Below the pieces are notes generated by a model. That model had not been told where the DNA came from. It saw only the letters and a program-made list of their open reading frames with translations, and searched no databases. 64,000 nucleotides of DNA from Flavobacterium sp. LHD-80 (lineage in GTDB: Bacteria > Bacteroidota > Bacteroidia > Flavobacteriales > Flavobacteriaceae), in contig NZ_JAVFVS010000008.1 in assembly GCF_030929605.1 (NCBI RefSeq), positions 186,001 through 250,000 of the forward strand. The letters are read 5' to 3'. Both the position numbers and the translations under genes were made by a program. Every line of letters begins with the position of its first letter. The first letter of the stretch is position 1. This document shows positions 23,533 through 30,835 of this stretch, one piece after another.

Positions 23533-23775
23533 TTTTGTTGTTATTAGATTTTCGATATATTTTCTGCTTTTCATTTTTTTGATTTGCAATTCTCTTTTAC
23601 AGGCATCACTTCTTGTCATGAATGTTTCAAAGTACTTTAATTCCCAGTCTTTAGCTACTTTGGTAAATTTACTTCTGCTATTTAAATGATCTTGTAAACG
23701 TTGTTCAATATTTTGACAAGAGCCAATGTAATACTTGTTCAGTGTTTTCGAATATAGGATATAAGTGTAAAACAT
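23527..23775 (-). CDS. GIY-YIG nuclease superfamily protein
   Basis: 82-residue stand-alone GIY-YIG domain of the UvrC/SLX1-like type. The name-giving strands are YTYILYS (residues 3-9) and YYIGSC (residues 15-20), followed by the conserved Arg in EQRLQDH and the metal-binding Glu in CKRELQIKK. The domain cuts DNA in its larger relatives; the role of such short stand-alone members, which are numerous in Flavobacterium, is unknown. The TAG stop lies inside a decayed tRNA-like remnant and the gene sits between that remnant and the intact tRNA-Ala, so insertion next to a tRNA is likely. Confidence 0.85.
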   Translation of the reverse strand: MFYTYILYSKTLNKYYIGSCQNIEQRLQDHLNSRSKFTKVAKDWELKYFETFMTRSDACKRELQIKKMKSRKYIENLITTKG

Positions 23776-23790
23776 AATTGATATAAATGA

Positions 23791-23831
23791 AAATACCCAA
23801 ACAGATAATTGATTCTGTTTGGGTATTTTTT
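23791..23831. terminator. Hairpin between the GIY-YIG gene and tRNA-Ala
   Basis: AAATACCCAAACAG pairs with CTGTTTGGGTATTT across a 10-nt loop. T residues follow on the plus strand and a shorter T-rich stretch on the minus strand, so it may end the tRNA transcript. Confidence 0.6.
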
Positions 23832-23841
23832 CAATAATTAG

Positions 23842-23915
23842 TGGAGAATATCGGATTCGAACCGATCACCTCTACGCTGCCAGCGTAGCGCTCTAGCCAA
23901 ATGAGCTAATCCCCC
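23842..23915 (-). tRNA. tRNA-Ala (anticodon GGC)
   Basis: Full cloverleaf on the minus strand. The acceptor stem is GGGGGAU with AUUCUCC, including the G3:U70 pair that marks alanine tRNAs. The D arm is GCUCAUUUGGCUAGAGC, the anticodon arm CUACG-CUGGCAG-CGUAG gives anticodon GGC, and the T arm is AUCGG-UUCGAAU-CCGAU. The discriminator is A73 and CCA is not encoded. It is 74 nt. Two tRNA-like copies lie immediately upstream of it on the same strand. Confidence 0.93.
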
Positions 23916-23923
23916 TTGTTTTG

Positions 23924-23997
23924 TGAAGAATACTGTATTCGAACTGTCGCCTTCCCGATTTTTCATCGGGACGCTCTAGCCAAATGAGCTAATCCCC
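23924..23997 (-). pseudogene. tRNA-like copy A, degenerate
   Basis: Shares the acceptor and D-arm half (GGGGATTAGCTCATTTGG) with tRNA-Ala, but its anticodon arm is TCCCGA-TGAAAAA-TCGGGA, lacking U33, and its T stem (GACAG with ACAGT) cannot pair. It is a tandem duplicate of copy B (unit about 82 bp). Unlikely to work as a tRNA. Confidence 0.6.
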
Positions 23998-24005
23998 TTG
24001 TTTTG

Positions 24006-24080
24006 TGAAGAATACTGTATTCGAACTGTCACCTTCCCGATTTTTCATCGGGATACTCTAGCCAAATGAGCTAATCCCCC
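24006..24080 (-). pseudogene. tRNA-like copy B, degenerate
   Basis: Nearly identical to copy A, differing at a few positions, with five G residues at the 5' acceptor end. The anticodon arm is again the TCCCGAT...ATCGGGA palindrome and the T stem is broken. It lies upstream of copy A and tRNA-Ala on the same strand. Confidence 0.6.
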
Positions 24081-24184
24081 AAAGCGTTAACAAATAAAGT
24101 CAAATAAATTTCAAAAAACAAATTTCGGTGAGTTTCTGGAGTATTATTTTTCAAAAGCGTAACTTTACTTTTAAATCTGTTTTT

Positions 24185-24949
24185 ATGAGTTTAGAAAATG
24201 CAAACGGAAGTTTAGAAACTTCTTTTCAAAATACTATTGCAACCGTTCAGTTTGGTCATCCTGCGAGCAATTCTTTTCCGCGCCAATTGTTGGACCGCCT
24301 TACGGCCGAAATTAATTCTTTAAGTCGAAATGAAAATGTTTCGGTTATTATTTTAAAAAGTGAAGGAAATAGAGTTTTTTGTTCCGGAGCTTCGTTTGAT
24401 GAACTTTTACAAGTAGAAAATGAAGAACAAGGAACGGAATTTTTCTCTGGTTTTGCTCATTTGCTGAATGCGATGCGCAATTGCAATAAATTAATTATTG
24501 GTCGCGTTCAAGGAAAAGCAGTTGGAGGCGGTGTTGGAATTATTTCGGCTTGCGATTATGTTTTTGCTACACCGGAAAGTGCTGTGAAATTATCTGAATT
24601 GGCTATCGGAATTGGACCTTTTGTGATTGAACCAGCTGTTTCACGTAAAATTGGAAAAAGAGCGATGACCGAAATGACTTTGGCAGCGCACGAATGGAAA
24701 TCTGCAGAATGGGCGCTTCAAAACGGGCTTTATGCATCGCTTCATAATGCAGCAGAATTAGATGTTGAAGTTTTAAATTTTGCTCAAAAACTAAGTTCAT
24801 ATAATCCGCAAGCTTTGTTTGAAATGAAAAAAATCATTTGGGAAGGAACGGAGCAATGGGAATCGATATTAATTGAGCGTGCTAAAATTACGGGAAAATT
24901 GGTTTTGTCTGATTTTAGCCGAAATGCTTTGCTTCAGTTTAAAAAATAA
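24185..24949 (+). CDS. Enoyl-CoA hydratase/isomerase family protein
   Basis: 254-residue crotonase-fold protein that probably hydrates or isomerises an acyl-CoA double bond. The oxyanion-hole segments are visible as FCSGASFDELL (about 70-80) and QGKAVGGGVGIISACDYVFAT (about 108-128 in pieces), followed by the KLSELAIGIGP loop. The usual catalytic Glu pair is not fully obvious, so hydratase, isomerase or hydrolase activity cannot be chosen. The start at 24185 (MSLENANG) is preferred over 24128, because the extra segment has no family resemblance. It stands alone, followed by a MITE-like repeat. Confidence 0.85.
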   Translation: MSLENANGSLETSFQNTIATVQFGHPASNSFPRQLLDRLTAEINSLSRNENVSVIILKSEGNRVFCSGASFDELLQVENEEQGTEFFSGFAHLLNAMRNCNKLIIGRVQGKAVGGGVGIISACDYVFATPESAVKLSELAIGIGPFVIEPAVSRKIGKRAMTEMTLAAHEWKSAEWALQNGLYASLHNAAELDVEVLNFAQKLSSYNPQALFEMKKIIWEGTEQWESILIERAKITGKLVLSDFSRNALLQFKK

Positions 24950-24963
24950 GGATTACTAATAAA

Positions 24964-25103
24964 TTTAAACACATAGAAACATAGTTTTTGAAGCCGCAAA
25001 AAAGGCGTTTCACTTGCATTAATAAACATAGCTATGTGTTAGAAACTAGTTTCTTTCAATTGCCTTTCCAGAAAAGAAAAACCTATGTTTCTATGTGTTT
25101 AAA
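24964..25103. repeat. MITE-like element, family D, copy 1
   Basis: 140 bp bounded by 21-bp terminal inverted repeats (TTTAAACACATAGAAACATAG at the left and its complement at the right). The middle carries AAAAAGGCGTTTCACTTGCA and ATGTGTTAGAAACTAGTTTC. A diverged second copy is at 32593-32736. No ORF. Confidence 0.7.
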
Positions 25104-25117
25104 TCAAATTTTAGAGT

Positions 25118-25294
25118 ATGCATATTATTTCATTATTACAAAAAGTTGATGTTGCGGAGAAAATTAAAAACGCGCCAGACAGCGGTTATCAGATCGGTGT
25201 TGTGATTGGATCTTTTATTCCGTTCCTGATTTTAGGCGGAATTGCCTTGTGGATGTATAAGCGTGCTAAAAAAAGAGACGAAAACGGTTATTAA
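25118..25294 (+). CDS. Small membrane protein (58 aa) ahead of queD
   Basis: 58 codons starting MHIISLLQKVDVAEKIKN. A short amphipathic N-terminus is followed by one hydrophobic helix at about 28-46 (VVIGSFIPFLILGGIALW) and a basic tail (MYKRAKKRDENGY). It ends 33 nt before queD, and a -7 promoter element for queD begins 4 nt after its stop. No family is recognised with certainty; proteins of this shape occur in Flavobacteriia. It lies directly after a MITE-like repeat, so its own promoter may be within or just behind that repeat. Function unknown. Confidence 0.55.
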   Translation: MHIISLLQKVDVAEKIKNAPDSGYQIGVVIGSFIPFLILGGIALWMYKRAKKRDENGY

Positions 25295-25298
25295 TTTG

Positions 25299-25306
25299 TA
25301 AATTTG
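25299..25306 (+). promoter_or_regulatory. -7 element for queD
   Basis: TAAATTTG matches TAnnTTTG and would start transcription about 15 nt before the queD ATG at 25328. No TTG at the right distance was seen. Confidence 0.4.
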
Positions 25307-25327
25307 CAAGCTTAAAATTAAACATCG

Positions 25328-25780
25328 ATGAGTAATATCAGAATTACAAAACAATTTAGCTTCGAAACCGGCCACGCTTTGTACGGTTACGACGGAAAAT
25401 GCAAGAACGTTCACGGACACAGTTATAAATTGTCGGTAACTGTTATTGGTTCGCCAATTACAGATCGATCGAATGTGAAATTCGGAATGGTAATTGACTT
25501 TTCGGATCTAAAGAAAATTGTAAAAGAAGAAATCGTCGATCAGTTTGATCATGCAACGGTTTTTAATCAAACAACGCCACATATTGAATTGGCTAACGAA
25601 TTGAAAAATCGCGGACACCACGTAATTTTGGTTGATTATCAGCCAACAAGTGAAAATATGGTGGTTGATTTTGCTGAAAGAATCGTAGCAAGACTTCCAA
25701 AAGGAATTTCTCTTTTCTCATTAAAACTTCAAGAAACTGAATCGTCTTTTGCAGAATGGTATGCTTCTGATAATTTGTAA
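25328..25780 (+). CDS. queD: 6-carboxy-5,6,7,8-tetrahydropterin synthase
   Basis: 150-residue enzyme converting dihydroneopterin triphosphate to 6-carboxytetrahydropterin in queuosine synthesis (6-pyruvoyl-tetrahydropterin synthase family). The zinc ligands are His16 in ETGHALYGYDGKC and the His pair in NVHGHSYKL. The catalytic Cys is in GKCKNVHG. DFSDLKKIVKEEI and the C-terminal LQETESSFAEWY are also typical. Length is usual. Other queuosine genes are absent from the window. Downstream, 25781-25882 holds short AAAGTCAA-type repeats and no gene. Confidence 0.93.
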   Translation: MSNIRITKQFSFETGHALYGYDGKCKNVHGHSYKLSVTVIGSPITDRSNVKFGMVIDFSDLKKIVKEEIVDQFDHATVFNQTTPHIELANELKNRGHHVILVDYQPTSENMVVDFAERIVARLPKGISLFSLKLQETESSFAEWYASDNL

Positions 25781-25882
25781 ATAGTCGAAAGTCAAAAGTC
25801 AAAAGTCAAAAGTTTTATCTTAGTTGTCAAAAAAATCTAAGAAGTCTAACAATCTAAGAAGTCTAAAATTCTAATAATCCAA

Positions 25883-26626
25883 ATGAAAAAAATATATTTT
25901 GCTTCAGATCAGCATTTTGGTGCGCCAACTCCTGAATTGAGTTTACCGCGCGAAAAGAAATTTGTGGCGTGGCTAGATGAGGTTAAAGAAGATGCGGAAG
26001 CTATTTTTTTGCTGGGTGATTTGTTTGATTTTTGGTTTGAGTATAAAACGGTTGTGCCAAAAGGTTTTGTGCGTATTTTAGGCAAATTGGCTGAAATTCG
26101 CGACAGTGGGATTCCGATTTACTTTTTTGTTGGGAACCATGATCTTTGGATGAATGATTATTTTGAAACCGAATTGAATATTCCGGTTTATCACGACAAC
26201 AAAGAATTTACTTTTAACGGAAAAACCTTTTTAATTGGCCACGGCGACGGAAAAGGTCCTGGCGATAAAGGGTATAAACGAATGAAAAAGGTGTTTACAA
26301 ATCCGTTTTCAAAATGGCTTTTCCGCTGGCTTCATCCAGATGTTGGAGTTAGTTTAGCACAATATTTATCGGTAAAAAACAAACTGATTTCTGGCGACGA
26401 AGATGTAAAATTTCTTGGTGAAGAAAATGAATGGCTGGTTTTATACGCCAAACGAAAGCTAGAAACGAAACACTATAATTATTTCATTTTCGGGCATCGT
26501 CATTTGCCAATGATTATTCCGGTTGGAGACGATTCTAATTACGTGAATTTAGGTGATTGGATTGGTTATTTTACCTACGGTGTTTTTGACGGAGAAACTT
26601 TCGAACTTAAAAAATTCGAAAAGTAA
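25883..26626 (+). CDS. lpxH: UDP-2,3-diacylglucosamine diphosphatase
   Basis: Removes UMP from UDP-2,3-diacylglucosamine to give lipid X, an early lipid A step at the inner membrane. Calcineurin-like metal motifs are clear: YFASDQHFGAP (Asp and His; Q in place of the usual second residue), LGDLFDFWFEY, VGNHDLWM, LIGHGDGKG and IFGHRHLP. The 247 residues match the Bacteroidota LpxH group. It converges with the seven-haem cytochrome gene, with only 8 nt between the stops. Confidence 0.93.
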   Translation: MKKIYFASDQHFGAPTPELSLPREKKFVAWLDEVKEDAEAIFLLGDLFDFWFEYKTVVPKGFVRILGKLAEIRDSGIPIYFFVGNHDLWMNDYFETELNIPVYHDNKEFTFNGKTFLIGHGDGKGPGDKGYKRMKKVFTNPFSKWLFRWLHPDVGVSLAQYLSVKNKLISGDEDVKFLGEENEWLVLYAKRKLETKHYNYFIFGHRHLPMIIPVGDDSNYVNLGDWIGYFTYGVFDGETFELKKFEK

Positions 26627-26634
26627 TTCCGATT

Positions 26635-27840
26635 TTATTTCGTTGGATAAATTCCGATTTTGTGTGTTCTCAAAATATATTCTGAAAGTTGTTTGCTGCT
26701 TGAAAGCTGAAATTTAATTGCTCCTGACGCTTTTTTCGGCATATGACATTCCACACAATTAGAAGCCAATAATTTTTCGGGCATTAATTTCTGTGTTTTT
26801 TCGTTGTGTTTTAAACCTTGATGACAACTCATACAGATTTTTGAATACGATGCCATATTCTTAGAAGCATTTTCATGCGGATTATGACACGTAATACAAT
26901 CCATTTTTTCGCTGTTGATGAAACATTTGCTTTGTGCCATTAAACGGAACTGATTTCCATGAACATCAAATTGTGCTGTGTCTGTAACGCTTCTCGTTGC
27001 TCTGTAATAATCTGTTAAATTATCTCCTGGTTTAAAATCAAAACGCGATTTCATTTTCATTCCGTCATTTCCAGCGTGACAAAGTGCGCAGGCATCAAGT
27101 CTTTGTTGTCTGCTTAAATTTTTATAACTAGTAATGCTGTTGGCTACTTTTATATTTGGATTTTTCAAATGAAATTCAACATGTTTTTTGGCTGGGCCAT
27201 GACATTTTTCACAGTCAATTCCGTAAACGATTGTTTCCTTTTTGATGATATCTTCAACATCCATTGACATCATGTTTTTTTCTGCAGAATTTTGATTCAC
27301 GCTTCGGCTACTTGCATTTGAGGCATGACAGGAATAACAGTCTTTTACAACCATTCGGTCAAAATAAGGTTTATCTGCTGGAAAACCTGGACTTGTTGCC
27401 CAGTTATTTATTGCATTATAGTAAGAAAGTGGAAGTTCGTAAGTGTTATTGTTTCGCCAATAAACCGAAGTTTGAGCATGTTTTATTCCAAAAACAATAT
27501 CAAAACTATGTGCCTCGACTTTTTTTCCGTTTTTATATAAAACTTGAAAAAGACTATCGCCGTGTTTTTCCATTACCAATTTGGTGTCTTTGTCATAAAT
27601 AAAAGTATGATCACCTTTGTCAAAATCACCCAAAATATTTCCGGGCATAGCTGGCGCTGTAGCCTTAAAGTGCGAACTTTTTAAAGCCATGTCATATTGT
27701 GTCTGATGGCATTGAATACAGCTTTCAGAACCCGCATAATCAGTACCGCGAGGATCAATATAATCGTCAGATGAATTTTTACAGCTTGTAAAATATACAG
27801 CTAAAACCAGAAGGGCAAAAAGAATGCGGATTTTTTTCAT
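26635..27840 (-). CDS. Seven-haem c-type cytochrome lipoprotein
   Basis: 401 residues. The N-terminus MKKIRILFALLVLAVYFTSC is a lipoprotein signal with a C20-type lipobox, so the mature protein should be membrane-anchored. Seven CxxCH haem-binding motifs are present: CIQCH, CYSCH, CEKCH, CALCH, CITCH, CMSCH and CVECH. The spacing resembles cytochrome c554/NrfB-like multihaem proteins that pass electrons in the periplasm. No catalytic Lys ligand (CxxCK) was seen, so it is more likely an electron carrier than a nitrite reductase. No terminal reductase or partner quinol oxidase lies beside it. The gene is isolated. Confidence 0.88.
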   Translation of the reverse strand: MKKIRILFALLVLAVYFTSCKNSSDDYIDPRGTDYAGSESCIQCHQTQYDMALKSSHFKATAPAMPGNILGDFDKGDHTFIYDKDTKLVMEKHGDSLFQVLYKNGKKVEAHSFDIVFGIKHAQTSVYWRNNNTYELPLSYYNAINNWATSPGFPADKPYFDRMVVKDCYSCHASNASSRSVNQNSAEKNMMSMDVEDIIKKETIVYGIDCEKCHGPAKKHVEFHLKNPNIKVANSITSYKNLSRQQRLDACALCHAGNDGMKMKSRFDFKPGDNLTDYYRATRSVTDTAQFDVHGNQFRLMAQSKCFINSEKMDCITCHNPHENASKNMASYSKICMSCHQGLKHNEKTQKLMPEKLLASNCVECHMPKKASGAIKFQLSSSKQLSEYILRTHKIGIYPTK

Positions 27841-27923
27841 TGCCGTAAATATACTTTTTTTTGAAGAAAATCAAAATATATTTCAATAATGAAAAAATAC
27901 TGTTAAAATATTTAGAATGGTTC

Positions 27924-28280
27924 TTAGTTTAAGCCCGGACCATAAACATATTCATCTAATTCAATTCGGAAAAGAGAACCTTCAACTAAATCTTTAATTG
28001 ATTTTAATTCGGTCATAGAAACGGCTAAATCTATAGAAGAACAAGGTGTTTTCAATAAAAATTTATGGCACGAATATTTTAATTCGCAGGCTTCGCAACA
28101 AGCATTTTCAATAATGCTGTCTTCAATCAAATCACAAAACTGATTCATTTCTGCAATTGTAAAGTAAAAGCCAGTTTCCTTAAAAACCAATTGTATTTTG
28201 TCAAGAATGGTTTGGTTATTTTGTTTCCAATAAAAAGCTATCCCAAAGTTGTTATGATATATCTGTTCTATTTCTCTCAT
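27924..28280 (-). CDS. Hypothetical protein, paralog 1, with Cys cluster
   Basis: 118 residues, no signal peptide or membrane helix. It starts MREIEQIYHNNFGIAFYW and shares this opening, the DLIEDS centre and the ending DEYVYGPGLN with the protein encoded at 28433-28789. In the middle it has ACCEACELKYSC, four Cys within 11 residues; the paralog has none at the corresponding place. This suggests either a metal-binding loop gained here or lost in the other copy. No known family is recognised. A TATATTTG promoter element is 21 nt upstream of the ATG. Confidence 0.7.
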   Translation of the reverse strand: MREIEQIYHNNFGIAFYWKQNNQTILDKIQLVFKETGFYFTIAEMNQFCDLIEDSIIENACCEACELKYSCHKFLLKTPCSSIDLAVSMTELKSIKDLVEGSLFRIELDEYVYGPGLN

Positions 28281-28300
28281 CGTAAATCCTTTTATTCAGA

Positions 28301-28308
28301 CAAATATA
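28301..28308 (-). promoter_or_regulatory. -7 element for paralog 1
   Basis: TATATTTG on the minus strand, 21 nt before the start codon at 28280. No TTG at the expected distance. Confidence 0.35.
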
Positions 28309-28432
28309 AATATTATTTATATTAATTCTAAATAAAAAAATCATAAAAATTTGAAAAATGTTTTGGTCCAGCTTACATAATCGTGATGAGAAAAGAAGTT
28401 AGGATTTGTTGTTTAAGAGAGGTAGAATTATT

Positions 28433-28789
28433 TTAGTTCATTCCAGAACCGTGGATATATTCATTGAGATTAAGTCGAAATAATGAACCGTCAACCAAGT
28501 CTTTTATAGAATCTAATTCCATTGGTGATATTTCTAAATCTAATGCAACGTAAGGTGTTTTCAATAAAAACTTATCAAAGACGCGTTTTGTGCTATGCGT
28601 ATCATCAGTATTTTGATCAATTACGCAATCTTCAATTAAATCGTGAAATTCATTCAGTTCCTGAACTGAAAAATAAAATCCCATTTGCTTAAAAAGAAGT
28701 TGAATTTTATCTGATACAATTTCATTGCCTTCTTTCCAATAAAATGAAATTCCAAAATCGTTGCGATATATTTGTTCGATGTCCTTCAT
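28433..28789 (-). CDS. Hypothetical protein, paralog 2, without Cys cluster
   Basis: 118 residues beginning MKDIEQIYRNDFGISFYW; start chosen at 28789 to match the paralog's start, although an in-frame ATG at 28810 would add seven residues. About half of the positions agree with paralog 1, mainly the first 25, the FYF-motif region and the ending DEYIHGSGMN-like tail (NEYIHGSGMN). The central Cys cluster of paralog 1 is replaced by DQNTDDTHSTKR. Tandem duplication followed by divergence is the simple reading. Function unknown. Confidence 0.7.
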   Translation of the reverse strand: MKDIEQIYRNDFGISFYWKEGNEIVSDKIQLLFKQMGFYFSVQELNEFHDLIEDCVIDQNTDDTHSTKRVFDKFLLKTPYVALDLEISPMELDSIKDLVDGSLFRLNLNEYIHGSGMN

Positions 28790-28807
28790 GGCATTTTTTT
28801 TACGCTG

Positions 28808-28815
28808 CAAAGGTA
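28808..28815 (-). promoter_or_regulatory. -7 element for paralog 2
   Basis: TACCTTTG on the minus strand, matching TAnnTTTG, about 19 nt before the start at 28789. The -33 half was not found. Confidence 0.35.
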
Positions 28816-28969
28816 CACACTCTTTGTATTAACACTTGATTAAGAAAAGCATAAAAAAATGCTAAAAAAACCTTGTTAATAATTGATTTTTAGTTGTTTA
28901 TATTGATTTTTAGGAATTCGATTTTAGATGAAATAAAAGTGAGAAATAGTAGATTTCATCAACTAAAAA

Positions 28970-29554
28970 TTAACGCTTTAAAATGGTATAAATGATAGTA
29001 TCTGTTGTGACATAGTGATCATCTTCTTGAGGATGATAGTTTTTTAATATAAGATGCATTTTTAATGTGTCTTTTTGAAATTGAATATCTTCTTTGTTGA
29101 AATACAGATTGTCTTCAAATTGAAATTCACCAATATTTTTTTCAAATAAAAAGTACTTTTTTTCAATTACTTCATATTTACAGCATGCACCTAAAAAACC
29201 TCCAAATTTTTTATTGATTTGAATTTGACCATTTTCAAAACGAGTATCATTTGGAACAAAGAAAAAAAGAAAAATGGATCCTAAAACAGCACCAAAAACG
29301 CCATCGATTAACCAACTTATAAAAATGAAAATAGGAGAAAAGATAAAAAGTGAAAAGTATAAAGCTCTTTTTTTAAATGGTTTCACATAATAAAAGAACA
29401 AGATACAAGCTGAAATATAAAATAGAATTTTAAGAACGAGACGTAAATTGGCAATTAAACCAATTTCGAAAACAGCATTAATTATGAAATTAATTAAAAG
29501 TATAATTAATGCTGTTAGATGTATTCTTAAAATTCTATTTTTAAGTTTAATCAT
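28970..29554 (-). CDS. Hypothetical membrane protein
   Basis: 194 residues with several hydrophobic helices in the first half (about 10-33, 38-58, 65-83 and 85-103) and a hydrophilic C-terminal domain. No family is recognised. Its start codon overlaps the stop of the MFS gene by one base (TAATG on the minus strand), so the two are translationally coupled. The C-terminal part is rich in charged residues and probably faces the cytoplasm or periplasm as a small soluble domain. No signature residues for an enzyme are visible. Confidence 0.65.
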   Translation of the reverse strand: MIKLKNRILRIHLTALIILLINFIINAVFEIGLIANLRLVLKILFYISACILFFYYVKPFKKRALYFSLFIFSPIFIFISWLIDGVFGAVLGSIFLFFFVPNDTRFENGQIQINKKFGGFLGACCKYEVIEKKYFLFEKNIGEFQFEDNLYFNKEDIQFQKDTLKMHLILKNYHPQEDDHYVTTDTIIYTILKR

Positions 29555-30835
29555 TACTCCTGATTATGATGCTCATCCATATCTTTTTTCAAATCTAAAT
29601 TTCTAAAAGTTGGAGATATAAAACCAAAGCCTAAAACGGTTAAAAGTGTAATACTTCCGCCAAAAACAACCGAAGTAACAGTTCCCATTAATTTCGCAGT
29701 TGCACCACTTTCAAAAGCGCCTAATTCATTTGATGATCCAACGAAAATTGAATTTACAGCACCAACGCGCCCACGCATATGATCGGGTGTTTTAAGCTGT
29801 AAAATAGTTTGGCGAATAACTACAGAAATTCCATCGGCAAGTCCGCTCAAGAATAAAGCGAAAACAGAAAGCCAGAATGATGTAGAAAGACCAAATAAGA
29901 TGATAGAAAGTCCAAAAACAAAAATGGCAACTAAAAGTTTTTTTCCTGCATTTTTGTATAAGGGAACATAAGCGGAAACGAGCATTGTAATAAAAGATCC
30001 AATCGCAGGAGCGGCTCTTAATATCCCAAATCCTTCAGAACCGACTTTCAAAATATCTTGAGCGAAAACAGGTAATAACGCTACTGCGCCTCCAAAAAGT
30101 ACAGCAATCATGTCAAGCGATAAGGCTCCTAAAACAATTTGGTTTTTGAATACAAAAGTTAATCCTTCTGTAAGACTGTCTTTTATTGATTCTCCAATTT
30201 TTGGATTTATAATTGGTTTTGCGCTGATTTGTGATAAAGCAATTAAAGAAAGAAGAGAGAATCCAAAAACCAGACACATCGACCAATGAACGCCAATCCA
30301 GTTAATTGAGAATCCAGCCAATGCTGGTCCCATTACAGCTCCGATTTGCCATACCGAACTGCTCCAAGTCGCCGCATTTGGATATGCTTTTTTAGGAATA
30401 ATCAATGATAGAAGAGAGAAAATAGTTGGCCCAAGAAAAGCTCTAACTAATCCGCCCAAAAAGACTAAAGTGTAAATGGAATATAAAATAACAGTTTGAG
30501 ATAAATCGCCAACAACTTTTGGCCAAGTCACTAAAAACAATCCGAAGCTGATTACCGAAAATCCAAGAATACATTTTACTAATAATCCTTTCTTTTCTTT
30601 TTGGTCAACAATATGACCAGCAAATAATGCCATAGAAACTGCGGGAATAACTTCCATTAAACCTATAATTCCTAGCGAAAGCGGGTTTTTAGTTAAACTG
30701 TAAACTTCCCATTCAATCACAATAAACTGCATTGCCCAGGCAAAAAACCATGCAGAAACGCAGTAATAAAAATACATTGAATTCTCTATAACGAAGTGCC
30801 TGATACGGGTCTGGCTTGTTTGATTTGTCTTTCAT
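29554..30835 (-). pseudogene. MFS transporter with a one-base frameshift near its N-terminus
   Basis: Major facilitator superfamily exporter of the EntS-like or DHA-type, with roughly 12 helices. An open frame runs from 30777 to 29554, but its first residues (MYFYYCVSAWFF) do not look like an MFS start. In the next frame, ATG at 30835 reads MKDKSNKPDPYQALRYREF, then NVFLLLRFCMVF, exactly the expected first helix. Removing one T from the six-base homopolymer at 30742-30747 joins them as CMVFAWAMQF. The start lies inside recJ, so the genes would overlap by 50 nt. The cause may be a true mutation, phase variation or an assembly error. Substrate unknown. Confidence 0.8.

Noticed and set aside
23916..24080. 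CRISPR-like tandem units
   Set aside because: Only two units of about 82 bp, and they are tRNA-like sequences; no spacer variation and no cas genes.
30735..30760. Programmed ribosomal frameshift in the MFS gene
   Set aside because: No slippery heptamer followed by a clear pseudoknot is visible; a homopolymer length change explains the sequence more simply.
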